In this document: positions 1 through 64,000 of the stretch, piece by piece | Layout: the number at the start of each line of letters is the position of its first letter | Position numbering within the stretch: position 1 is the stretch's first letter | Source: Mastigias papua | Taxonomy: Eukaryota; Cnidaria; Scyphozoa; Rhizostomeae; Mastigiidae | Direction: 5' to 3' | Assembly (NCBI GenBank): GCA_964019165.1 | Contig: OZ025269.1 | Span: 12,001,614 to 12,065,613 of the forward strand | Length of the DNA stretch: 64,000 nucleotides | Made by a program: the position numbers and the translations under genes | Notes under the pieces: generated by a model | The model's database searches: none | Told to the model about the DNA's origin: nothing | What the model saw: only the letters and a program-made list of their open reading frames with translations

Positions 1-186
1 TCAATATCAAGTTCCATGATTGCTAGTTTATTAATGAATTGAATCTGCTACCATAGTTGCAAGAAACACTAGCAATTAAAAGGTTGTGACCACTCAATGT
101 TAGGAGCATTTGACGGAATAGGCAGTTAAAGAGCTGGTAGCATTAAAAATAGAAACAATAGTATTACTCTATCCAATATGTTTTTT

Positions 187-521
187 ATAAGAAATCTATC
201 TCAAGGCCTAGTAGGAAAAATTTCTTAATTTCTGGCCACAGTTTAGTTCTTACAGTTTTTTTCATTTACTGAACAAAATAATGGTGAAAAGAAAACAAAA
301 CGCAAGAACACAGTCTTGTAGTGCTCATAAAGCTTGTTGGCTTTTAAGCACATAAAACATACTGAAGTGGACACTTTTTAACTCGTGGAGGAAAAACGGG
401 GCTTCAGAAACTGAAAGATAGCCCAGAAATTTCCAAAGTTTCTTAACTCTTTCCCTGTAGTTCCAAAGTTTCTTAAATTTTAGGCTGTCTAGTACTAGGT
501 TTTACATAAAAAAAGCGTGTG
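187..521 (+). repeat. Dispersed repeat, copy A
   Basis: A stretch of about 330 bp sharing long blocks with 22568-22893 (same strand) and 56256-56575 (opposite strand). Shared landmarks are TTTCTTAATTTCTGGCCACA, ACATAAAACATACTG and the A-rich end with GCGTGT. Probably a non-autonomous element; class unknown. Confidence 0.7.
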
Positions 522-753
522 GTACCCACCTGGGTGATTTTACATAAATTCCAACCTGCAGTTGATGTTCGTTTTGAGTCATTCTGCTTCGCTTAACAGA
601 TGCATAGCTATCCCTCCATTCTTTTTCAAATATTCCGTCTAGTAACATTGCTTCATTCTAATCCCTACCTTTATGGCATTTGATGTGGTTTTGTTCAGAC
701 TGTGTCAACTTCAGCGTCTGAGTGTTAGGCATGCTGCCACATCGCAATTTAAA

Positions 754-1015
754 TGGGCCAGCTATATTGACAACTATCAAGAGATGTTTCTTTAAGTAAT
801 CATTAAATCTGTCTAGCTCTCTAACGATAATGCTAAAAGTATTGTCATGAATAAAGAACTCAATACCATCAAAATATAGCTGAATGGGCCAGCTATATGG
901 ACAATCATCAAGAGATGCTTCTTTAAGTAATCACTAAACCTGTCTAGCTCTCTAACGATAATGCTAAAAGTATTGTCATGAATAAAGAACTCAATACCGT
1001 CAAAATATAACTGAA
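754..1015. repeat. 131-bp tandem duplication
   Basis: Two adjacent copies, 754-884 and 885-1015, both starting TGGGCCAGCTATAT and ending in CTGAA with about 9 differences. The period is not a multiple of three, so the minus-strand frame across it changes between copies; not coding. Confidence 0.88.
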
Positions 1016-1455
1016 TGTGGGAAAATCGCGAAGCTTCATTTAAGCAGTTATCTCTGCGAGTTAGACAGATAACAATTGGCACTGGTTGTCTTACTGGTCA
1101 AAGTTTGACCTTGATATTTGCTCTCCTTAAAATTGGTTATTTCACAACTATAGACAACCATCCCTTGGAATTGTGAAATGAAAAAATGGAAAAACTCAAC
1201 AAACACTGTCTTCTATCGTGACTAAGTGCTATAATTGGTAGCTCCTATTTACTAATGTGTCAAATTATAACACATGAAAACACAGAAAACTTCACAAGAC
1301 ATTTCTAGTACCACAACTTTTGTTTTAGAGACGACAAAAGGAGCTGATACTTCATTTTTGGCAAGGTTTCTCATGATTATGGCAAAGTTAGCATAGCACA
1401 TCGAATAGAAGAAGATATTAGGTATAGATGGTTGACACCTCTCTTTCTAAGAGCA

Positions 1456-1609
1456 TACATTAATCACGAAAACTTTCGGCGTGACAAATTTTCGGTCGAA
1501 AATTTGACCGAAATATTTGACCGAAATATCGAAAAATCTGACCGAAAATTTTTTCGCCGAAGTTTTTTCGCCGAATGTTTTTCCGCCGAAAATTTTCGTG
1601 ATTAATGTA
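1456..1609. mobile_element. Snapback MITE with TACATTAATCACGAAAA ends
   Basis: The terminal inverted repeats are 26 bp with one mismatch (1456-1481 and 1584-1609). The interior is built from short palindromes around TTTCGGTCGAAA. At 154 bp it is typical of a MITE. Superfamily not assigned. Confidence 0.75.
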
Positions 1610-2389
1610 AGCTATGTGTTGACAACTAAGAAAAGGACTCTACAACGTAGATTTCAAACTACAACGCTTGTTCGGTATTATGATACAAAAAGACAATAAA
1701 AAAAAGGTATGCAACAAATTTACATTAAATGTATTTACAAATATATGCAGGAATATTAACAACTGTCCTATTTCAAGTAACCAACGAATCAATTGTCTTT
1801 TTCAGGGCCAATTTCAGTTGCTCGTAGCCTTTCATGTTACCATCAATGGAGAGTGTTTTACCTAGCAAAACAAAACAATCACAAATCTTTCATACCACTT
1901 CTTCTAATCGTGCCAACGTGCATAAGTACAAACAAGTCTTTGAGATGCAGTGCTCGACAAATGGACACAAAGTTTGAAAAACAAAAACATAGTCCATCAC
2001 AAATTTATTGTCGGAATAGACATGCTAGTTGAATTAGCGGTTGCGCTAAAAACCAACAAACAGTCAAATGGTTTTGCAAACAGGCCCAGAGAGGGACAGT
2101 TTCAATTCATTAGCTATTTGAGCATGGGAGATAAAATCAATCTTATTGCTGCTCCTCGTCCCGGATTGACTATAGAAAGAGACTGGAGAGATTGCAACCT
2201 AAAGTCATTAAAGACCGGTCACATGGTGATCTTGGATACGACTGATGTCATTCGACTGGCACCTACTCCAAAATAAACTTTTCAGTGTTGTCATCATGTA
2301 TCAATAAGGGCTATGTTCCAAATGATAAAATCTCTAGAATATGTCAACTATATCTACCTCCTGAGCATAAACTGTGTCTCAAATACTAT

Positions 2390-2705
2390 CATCTTCAAAC
2401 AATATTGTAAGCATATCCCAAACATAACAATGTCAGAAGTATAACCATGTCCCAACATATCTACTATCAATCCATCGTGTTACTATCCGTGTACTGAACA
2501 CTCGTGTATTGGAACAATATTGTAAACATATCCCAAACATAATCATATCATGAGCATAGCCACGTCCCAACATATCTAACACCATTCCATCGTATTATTA
2601 CCTGTGTTATAACACTCTTATATTGTAAATATATCCCAAGCATAACCGTATCCAAAGTTAAATCATATCCTAATAAATCTATCCCCATTCTATCGTGTCA
2701 TTCCA
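2390..2705. repeat. Degenerate tandem repeat, unit about 120 bp
   Basis: Roughly three diverged copies, each containing ATATCCCAARCATAA, CCYAAYAWATCTA and CCATTCTATCGTGT-like blocks. No coding potential. Confidence 0.65.
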
Positions 2706-3067
2706 ACTCCTATGAGCGCACAATTTCCGCCAAACATTGTTGCTTCAAAGGATGACCCTCCATTCTAGAACTACGTCAATAAACTTACAATACGGCATTC
2801 TACACTTCTCTTCCCGTTAAGGATACAAGTCATTTTTCTACAGTTCCGTTTGTTCTTATATTACAAGTTACCAATTAACCAACATAGCATTTAAACAAAA
2901 GCAAGATAAATAAGGGTATTTCCATTAATAATTAGAAAAAGCCTTCTAGGATAACACCCTGATGAGACCAGTTATAAAACAAGGTGAGCATTGCTGTGCA
3001 AACTTTCTAAGCTTCGATGACTCATAAGAACTTAACTGCCATTATATTCTCTGTAGTAGTCTTAGAC

Positions 3068-3302
3068 TTCCTTTACACTATAGATATGTATCCGGATGAA
3101 TATTTATCCGGATGAATATTTATCCGTATAAAAATTTATACGGATGGGTTGCCTTTACACTACGGCGGATGAATATTTGTGCGGCAAAGGGAACAAATAT
3201 TTCTCCGGATAATTTTTGTATGCGTAAACTGGAGGCCTATCCTCATAAACTTTTATCTGGGATAAATATTTATCTGGACAAATATCTCTAGTGTAAACGG
3301 GA
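3068..3302. mobile_element. MITE with TTTACACTA ends and 8-bp duplication
   Basis: Terminal inverted repeats TTTACACTATAGATAT / TTTACACTAGAGATAT. Flanks TCTTAGAC (3060-3067) and TCTTAGAA (3303-3310) match at 7 of 8 bases, pointing to an 8-bp duplication and a hAT-like origin. The interior has repeated ATCCGGATGAATATTT palindromes. Confidence 0.65.
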
Positions 3303-3428
3303 TCTTAGAAGAATTTTCTACAATATCATTTGTTCCCTCGAAACAACAATGAAACAGAATGTGAAAACACCTAGGAAATATTACTTGTGCAAATATTGTC
3401 AAAATGCGAACTTTCTGTTGCAACAAAC

Positions 3429-41398
<37,970 letters not shown>

Positions 41399-41608
41399 AG
41401 CGGTGGATAATGAGTATAGTTAGGCTCTTCCTTGCATTTCAAAGTCTTGACAACCATATTGTACCATATTGTACCCTTAAAATTTACCGCCATTCTGCTA
41501 AGTCTACTGCACATGCGCATACATGCTCCAAGCAAGCAGTAGATCAACAATCAGCAGTTTCAGAACTCTTGTGGAGCATATCACAAGATTCATTATATTA
41601 CATTGAAC

Positions 41609-41710
41609 ATTCATGCACTACCATACCAAAAGTTCATGCAGAGAAGATTCATGCACTACCATACCAAAAGTTCATGCAGAGAAGATTCATGCACTACCAT
41701 ACCAAAAGTT
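41609..41710. repeat. 38-bp tandem repeat, 2.7 copies
   Basis: Units at 41609-41646, 41647-41684 and a partial one to about 41710, starting ATTCATGCACTACCATACC. The copies are identical where they overlap, implying recent origin. It lies about 210 bp upstream of the rotatin ATG. Confidence 0.92.
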
Positions 41711-42047
41711 CGGAAAAGATTGGGAGGCCAAGATGGCAGAGCAACTGTCTGCCAAAAATTTTATAGCAAATCAAACAATAATTATTGCATGACCTTTTAC
41801 CAAACTTCATCCTATCGCATAACAATTACTAATCAAATATAAAGATATAGTTATAAAAAAGTATAGATTATTAAACTTTGTCAATGCACAGTTGCGGAAT
41901 CTCTTAACATTCTCCAAATGCTCTTGCTATTGCTTCTTCTTTATTCCTTGGTGGATTGAATTGTAGCCTTCGTTTCAAAAAGAAGCCATTCAGTTTCAAA
42001 AATTTTGATAACGGGAGATTGATTAGGCCTCGGGACAAGTCTTACAC

Positions 42048-42338
42048 CAGAGTCCAGAAACATGCCCAACCTTCCTCCGGCTGTCAAATCTTCATTATAA
42101 ACCTTCCTCCCTTAAGGTAATCAAAACTAGCCAAAGTTCTTGAACTCTGCATTGTGTATGTCTTGGACACTTTCACTGTAGAAGGGCTATTCCTTTCACA
42201 ATCGATGTCACATTAACTGAAAACTTTGATGAAACTGGATTGTTGCTACAAATTACTAAACCTTCCTCAAATACGACATAGAATACAAAACGTTCCTCCG
42301 GTTCAGAGACGTGGAGCCGTGACTTTTTATGGACTCTG
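42048..42338. mobile_element. hAT-type MITE, copy 2 (RTTN/ARMT1 spacer)
   Basis: 291 bp, same family and orientation as 4936-5224, with the same ends and the internal block CCTTCCTCAAATACG. Flanking octamers do not match, so the insertion is older or rearranged. It sits inside the divergent promoter spacer. Confidence 0.85.
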
Positions 42339-42942
42339 TTCCGTGAGAGAACGTACAACTGTTTACATTTTCATCTCATTAAAGATCTTAATTCATCAGC
42401 AATGTAATATAATTCAACATGCTTAATCTCTAAAGGCTGTCTTGAAAGACAAAAATCTTTGTTTTTGGGTACCACACAGGGCAGATTTTTATGTCCTTGA
42501 AAGACAAATAACATAGAAACATATTTTACAGGCCTTTTCCAATCAGAAAATTACTTTTACCCAACCAACTTCCCTTTGGTATCAACCCCTCTATGAAAAA
42601 TGAACGGTCCCTTAATTTACAAGACGTGTACCCACACACTTGAGAATACAAAGCAACAGGAAGAAAACATGTGTAATGGGGCAAACCTACGATCTAACTC
42701 GTAAGTTAAATGACTTCGTGGGAAATACAGCATTTTGTATTCTAGGGCGAAACTGTGTCCCTTCACCCTTTCCCATGTGGTTGTTATTTAACGCATGCGC
42801 AATATGTAAAATTCATCACAATCATTTGAATGTTCCAATTTGACAGCCCTGCGAAGGCAAAGGCGCAGGGACACAAATAGGGTTGAGGTTGCAGGAGCGT
42901 TGTAGTGGTTGTAGCGTGACTGTTTTCCGAAGTGGTGGCAAA

Positions 42943-51254
<8,312 letters not shown>

Positions 51255-52189
51255 ACAATGGGTATTTTGCAGTTATTATTGGTATTAAGATAATTGTCTG
51301 GTCTCGAAATTTTTATGCTTTATTTATAAATATGCTTAGCCTGTACATATATACAGTATTTGCATATTTATTTTTATATGATCATCACTACTTATAACCA
51401 TTTATGGATGTATTTACTGGATTAGTGAATATGGAATATCTATTAATTTAGTATTTGATGAATGATCCCCTATTTCGTTGCTTTTGTCATGTTTATTTCG
51501 ACAGACCATTCTAGGCTTCCTGGTAAATTTTTCCATATGAGGCATTATATTTTTTGTAGCACCCTCATCATTTGATATTTAGCACTGTGCTTATGACATT
51601 AGCTCACACAGTTTGTTCATCACATGTGTCCTTCTATAGCTAGTAGACATGGAATCTGCAATGAAGGGAAAATCAGGAAATTCAAAGAAATTGACATAAA
51701 TTCCCATGCGTAAAATTGACAGTTAAATGATCTTTCGCAAGAGCCTCAATCCGAGATATTATGCGTCATATTAATTCTTTAGTTCGTTTTTGCTTTCTTT
51801 GTGATGTGGAAATTGGAGCGAAATTGATGGAACCTGCACACTACCAATGCGAGTTTTATTGCTGTAAAAGTACATATGAAAGAATATCAACACCCTTAGG
51901 AAGATGGGTACGGTTTCATTCTCATTGCCGAAAACATTACGATTGCCTCTTAGTTGCAGCTTCAAGATGGATACGAACTAGTTTATTTTTTGTATTGGTC
52001 TACTGCAACAAATGAATGAAATAGAAATTATGGTTATAAGTCTTATTCAAGTTGTGAACTTACATGCGGTTAGGAGATTCTTTCTGAACTGTTATTTCTA
52101 GTTCAAGTAGCAAAGGAACATTTTTTGATGGGAGCATGTTTGTTCTGGCGACTGCGATACACCATTGATGACGCATGAGATTCGGAAAG
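51255..52189. other. Intergenic, downstream of ARMT1
   Basis: The ARMT1 3' UTR should begin here; no convincing AATAAA signal was fixed. GATGAATGATCCCC near 51460 resembles the end of the GGGGTCATT MITE family. No gene seen. Confidence 0.5.
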
Positions 52190-53036
52190 GGGGTCATTCA
52201 TTAAATACGGATGCATCGTTTCGGTGAATTTTGACCTCTCTCTCCCATAGTACGCATGAATACTCGTATGATGACCCCCTCCTTCCCAGTACCGGATCTA
52301 ACAATGGGGCATTTTGGGGAGCAGTTGAGTATAACCATATATTGGCTCCAAATGGAGTGATAGAATCATTATAGATTCTTTGTCTTTGTGAATAAATTTT
52401 TTCCTATTGAACATACCTGGAAGTCCACCCAAACAAGCTATTTGGGTCCACCTATTAATACGTTCCAACTATATTTTTGAATTTGTTTATCTAATTTCTT
52501 GTAGAAGCGTAAAATTGTGATTTGTGACACATATCGTGAAGGTCCAAATTGAAAAATAAAGTAGTACACGAATCATTTGAAATCACGCTTTACGCATCTT
52601 CTCCTACAAAAGGTGACCGTAGGTACGTTAGATAGTCAAAGATCGGCATTCTATCATTGTTAATCATTGTTATGTTTCTCCAACAACCGTCTCCCCAACG
52701 GCGTTATTCAAAGATAGCATATCATGACATGCCACTTGTTTGCTTTATCTTGAAATAGGGGTTCACCTACCCCTAAACTGGGCAAATATGACGGGGTTCT
52801 TTTTGAGAAAAGATTTGTTATCGAGCGCTTTTTTAAAAGTAGCGGATAGACATTTGGCTACCTCAGCCGCGAAAGACAAATCAGCGAAGGAAAGTCGAAA
52901 TATCTGTTCGGTCAATTTATATACACGCCTGCTTATGTATTTAGTAAGACACCTCCCTTCCCTAGTACGCAAAAGTACGTATTTGAGCACACCCCTTCCC
53001 TCCTTTCGGTGCGTTTTATATTTAATGAATGACCCC
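52190..53036. mobile_element. MITE of the GGGGTCATT family, copy 2
   Basis: 847 bp with 18-bp exact inverted ends, GGGGTCATTCATTAAATA at 52190 and its complement ending at 53036. The open frames at 52740-53090 (plus) and 52763-52990 (minus) fall largely inside it and match no family I know. Confidence 0.72.
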
Positions 53037-53249
53037 AGGTACAGCCAATGTTTATATTTTATGCCATTTTTGGACGTTAGATTCGTCTAATTATGTCTTG
53101 GAGATCAAGCTACAGATTCGTACTATGTTATGAGTTCAAACGGCTGTTTGGGACATCTCGTATTAAAATGTCAGCAAATTATCTGGGGCACTAGCCCCCT
53201 GTCCCCACTGTCTACTGGCCTGTTCTATATATCTACAATATACATATAT

Positions 53250-53276
53250 ATATATATTTATATATATATATATATA
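53250..53276. repeat. (TA)n array abutting the Penelope-like element 3' end
   Basis: Imperfect TA array immediately next to the conserved terminal sequence starting at 53277. Confidence 0.9.
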
Positions 53277-53341
53277 CAAACTAAACCTAAGCCGCATCCA
53301 CAACGTATATAAATTACATAAATAGAATAAACCACAAATAT

Positions 53342-53386
53342 ACTATCCTTTAAGTAAACGTTTCGATCAGAATCTTCATCAGTACT
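53342..53386 (-). ncRNA. Hammerhead-ribozyme-like motif in the element 3' terminal repeat
   Basis: On the minus strand CTGATGA (53382-53376), then A, a 3-bp stem GAT/ATC with loop TCTG, then GAAAC (53364-53360): the conserved hammerhead core layout. Penelope-like elements are known to carry such minimal ribozymes in their terminal repeats. Stem III and the cleavage site were not resolved, so activity is not claimed. Confidence 0.6.
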
Positions 53387-53666
53387 AAACTTACAATGAC
53401 ATTGGGCCTGCTTAAATTACCTACATAACAATGGGGTCACAATTGATATTACCTAAGGGGGACCTACCTATTAACACCTCATGATAAATTAAGAATACAT
53501 TAAATGGGGAGGGCCGAAGCTGTGAAGTAAGAAACAAAGGAGGATAATATAGAGCATATAAGGTGATGAAGAGTGCGAGAAGTGTGAAGAAAAGACGAAT
53601 AGATGCTGGATAGACGCAAAATGGACAAAAGAAGCAATTAACGCTAGGAAAGTGCATAGGGGATTG

Positions 53667-55418
<1,752 letters not shown>

Positions 55419-55441
55419 ATATATATATATATATATATATT

Positions 55442-58085
55442 CATGGCAAGTATGAATTCAAATCTGGTCTTGGCGTATATAGACAGCTGCGTCGTAACTT
55501 TAAGCCCCCCGAGCGGCAGAAAGTGTAGACAAACTGGGAATTACCTGTCTCCTTCCATTTTACCACTTTCCACTTTATAAGGAACCTACATGTAGAATGT
55601 CAAAGCATTTAGAGAACTTATACTACTAAAGGAAATTGCCCTAAGGAACTTGTGAATGTAATAAAAAGGTTTTATAACAGCAAACAATGAAGAATTAAGA
55701 AGCCGTTTCCATTCATTTGCAGCCAAAGCCAGCATAGATTTTTTACTATGCTTGTGTCAAGTGCCTCATGTTTCATTGGTCTTAAGCTATAGCCAAACTG
55801 TAAGGCAAATTCAGAGCTTCAATGTTTACTTGTGTCTATGTACCTGTACCATATGTATGGCACTAAATGTGGGGTGAAAATTACGGAACTATTAAGGAAC
55901 TTTTAGTACTACAATTTAACTATTGGAGGTCCAAAAATAAGGGACTTCTGGAACTAGGCCTTGAGCTAGGTTCCTTATAAAATAAAAAGCGTGATACTCA
56001 AGGACAGAATACTCCCGTATTCTTTATCTCGAGCAACTTGGTACACAATGCGTTCCAACATATTTACAGTACGTTAAAAGCAAGTCTTCATCAGTGACTT
56101 TTCTTTTACCTAAAAATATCTTCCAGCTTCCGATTGTGCACTATGAGGGATCCATCCTTTACCAGACCGCCTTCTCAGTTCTTGTCAAATATTATTTCTT
56201 AGCGTCCTATAAGAAGCATGTGTGTATGAAAAAGCTTGCCCAGTTAGCAAGTTATACGTTTTTGTTTTATAAGAAACCCTGCTCTAGACACCCTAAAATT
56301 TAAGAAAGTTTTAAAACTACAGGGAAAGAGATAAGGAATTTTCGCTCTTTCTGTGCCATCTTTCACAGTTTCGAAGACCACTTTTGTTCCTCCACGATTT
56401 ACACAAGTTTCCACTACAGTATGTTTTATGTGCCAAGCCGTGTAGCCACTACAGAAGACACTGTTTTCGGTTTTGCGTTGGTGTCACTGCAACGTTTTTC
56501 ATTGATCAGCTTTTACGAACCTTTCATGATTAAGATGTTGCGAAAAATTAAGGAAGGTTTACCACTAGGCCTTAAGCCTAGGGTCTCAAACGTTTGCGAC
56601 TTAATATTTGAGGTTCCCAAAAACTGGAGGGTCAAAAATAAATTACTGATATGGACCCCCGTATGGAAAAGTAGGGAGTACCCCCCGGATACTAAAAGTG
56701 GATGGGCTGAGTCAGCATTTTGCGCATGGCGATAACACGCCATAATGACGATGCAGAAATACAGTCTAGAAACACAGTCCAGAATCGAAACATAGCTACG
56801 AAAGTGATGCATAGGCGTTAGTATTTTTAGCATTTTACTGGAAATATAAGCAAGGCTGAACGTAACTTAGATCAGTATTTCGTAGTCAAAATCTAGTCAG
56901 TCGTGTAGTTTAGGGGAGGCTCTAGCCTCTTTAAAACGTGGAGGGCTTTGGCCCCTTGCCCTCTACCTTTTTGCAGAGACGTGCTACGACAATTTCACTT
57001 TGATCGGTGGGGCAGGGGCGTCACTGACGCAAAGTGACTAGCAAAGTCATCAGAAGGGGTGGTAGATGAAATTATGCCTACAAAAAGTTGTTGTAATTGA
57101 CTGCGCATTTACTTAAAAGCGTGACACAAGTGGGCATTGGCAAAGTTTCTTGAAGAAAAGCTACCGTATTTTCATCGTGTAATTATTACAACCTTCGTCT
57201 CTTAATGTTATTGAAGGAAAGACAATATGACAGGCATGTAGTTAAGATCATGAAGAAGTTAGGAAGGAAGAAAAGATATTTGTCAGTAATACCAGCAGTT
57301 TGCGGTCACAGGGCGTAGTCACCAAGGCAATGTCGCAATCAGAGAGGTAAATATCACCAAAATGGTCCATGAGTGTCACCCTAGCAAAAGAAAAGAGCTA
57401 TGCTGTATGCCATTTTGTAGCCACACCCATTGTTGTATTCAAACTTTTCATATTTAATACATGCAAAATTTTGTTTACGTATGTTAATTGGTTCTCTTCA
57501 GACTGGCAGGATCCTTTTGTACTTCGTTTTCGACGATTTTTGTCGACAAATAAGCAAAGATAGTGTTAGGATCAAATATGATCAAATTTTCCAATGCGTG
57601 CTAAACTCCCTGCTGCATGACGAGCTTTCCTAAAGTGCCATATAATTTTGGTGGGCTGCAATAAACCAGGTGTCTCAACATGGCTACTGATCATAAACGT
57701 CGGTTGCCATGAGGCTCTACGTCGCTACACTAGTCATCAAAACATACCGCAAGTCTGCAACTGAGATTTCTCGTTCTTTTCAATAATTCAGCCTTGTCAT
57801 GGTTCTAATCTTATAGACCTTTCAGTAGCCCCTCCTAGAAACCGGAAAAGTCTGCCTGGTATTGCTTCATATTCTGCAGGATAAGTGCACTCAAAACGCG
57901 AGCCATTGACGCAAAGATCTTTTCTCATGATCACTACTTATAAATAGGGTCTGACGTAATGATCCTTCCATTCAGTAATATGGCGAGGTAGGTTACGAAG
58001 GAAGTAGGCTGCCTCATTCGTTGTACTTTTTCATCATACCATGACGATGAGATATAAGTATTACTGAATACAACAGGCTATTAAA
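55442..58085. other. Intergenic upstream of PPM1
   Basis: Holds dispersed-repeat copy C and fragments near 55900-56000. The PPM1 promoter and 5' UTR should lie in the last kilobase; no core promoter element was assignable. Other open frames here are short and featureless. Confidence 0.5.
56256..56575 (-). repeat. Dispersed repeat, copy C (inverted)
   Basis: Reverse-complement copy of the family at 187-521, recognised by ACAGTATGTTTTATGTGCC and the GGTTT..ACTAGGCCTTAAG end. A further fragment with CTAGGCCTTGAG lies near 55950. Confidence 0.62.
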
Positions 58086-63788
<5,703 letters not shown>

Positions 63789-64000
63789 GTAAGTCACTAT
63801 CTATCTACATTTGTCATTTTTTTGCTGTTTTTTCTTTGCAAGAGAAATGTACTTATAAGCATCCTCAGCTTCATTTTTTAACTGAAATGGTTCAGGGTGG
63901 CCACTACTCCTGGAAACTCCTGTAATGCAATTTAACTCCTGGAAAATACTCCTTGAAAATGCAAAAACTCCTTGGAAACTCCTGGAAGTCAATTTTTGAC

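Larger units (their letters stand above)
1..3067. other. Repeat-rich flank downstream of last placed rotatin exon
   Basis: No exon could be supported here. It holds copy A of a dispersed repeat, a 131-bp tandem duplication, a snapback MITE and a degenerate three-copy tandem repeat. The missing last exon and 3' UTR of rotatin should lie here or in 3303-3428. Confidence 0.5.
41399..42942. promoter_or_regulatory. Divergent spacer between RTTN and ARMT1 start codons
   Basis: 1544 bp separates the two ATGs, so both promoters and 5' UTRs must lie in it unless there are upstream non-coding exons. It contains a 38-bp tandem repeat (41609-41710) and a hAT MITE (42048-42338). The stretch at 42780-42940 next to ARMT1 is the most GC-rich (ACGCATGCGCAATATG, GCGAAGGCAAAGGCGCAGGG). 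No TATA box could be assigned. Confidence 0.5.

Noticed and set aside
1950..2276. Plus-strand 108-codon open frame with a preceding acceptor-like site, reading GIDMLVELAVALKTNKQSNG
   Set aside because: No family recognised, upstream frames are closed by stops and no partner exon was found. It could be a terminal exon of an unknown gene, but evidence is too thin.
52740..53090. 116-codon plus-strand frame and 75-codon minus-strand frame
   Set aside because: Mostly inside a MITE with inverted ends, no known domain.

Overview
This is animal nuclear DNA: AT-rich and intron-rich, with GT-AG splice junctions, long dinucleotide microsatellites and many small DNA transposons. The genes, a Penelope-like retroelement and mariner/hAT/pogo remnants suggest a non-vertebrate, probably aquatic, metazoan. 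I cannot name the phylum from sequence alone.

Three host genes are visible. (1) Minus strand, 41398 down to at least 3429: a nearly complete rotatin (RTTN) gene, a large armadillo-type centriole protein. I could place 35 coding exons with splice sites (about 2275 codons; vertebrate rotatin is about 2200 residues). Only the last short exon and the exon 22/23 junction are unresolved. (2) Plus strand, 42943-51254: a complete five-exon ARMT1 gene (DUF89 damage-control phosphatase, 445 aa), head-to-head with rotatin across a 1.5 kb spacer. (3) Plus strand, 58086 to beyond the window end: four exons of a PPM1A/PPM1B-type PP2C phosphatase with an unusual acidic, Ser/Thr-rich insert. The three genes are not an obvious pathway; the only positional link is the divergent RTTN/ARMT1 pair.

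Mobile DNA fills introns and spacers. Between ARMT1 and PPM1 lies a 5'-truncated Penelope-like element (reverse transcriptase plus GIY-YIG endonuclease) on the minus strand. Its 3' terminal repeat carries a hammerhead-ribozyme-like motif. The same 110 bp recur without a mismatch 10 kb away in a PPM1 intron, where they form one arm of a perfect 122-bp palindrome; every such end abuts a (TA)n array. PPM1 intron 3 also holds a decayed 1305-bp mariner with both TIRs, TA duplication and D,D34D residues. Rotatin introns and the spacers hold hAT, pogo-like and unclassified MITEs, several with clear target-site duplications, plus tandem and dispersed repeats.

Layout: 1-3428 repeats downstream of or within the last rotatin intron; 3429-41398 rotatin; 41399-42942 divergent spacer; 42943-51254 ARMT1; 51255-58085 intergenic with a MITE, the Penelope-like element and a dispersed repeat; 58086-64000 PPM1 (3' end outside the window). 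No rRNA or canonical tRNA gene and no CRISPR array was seen.
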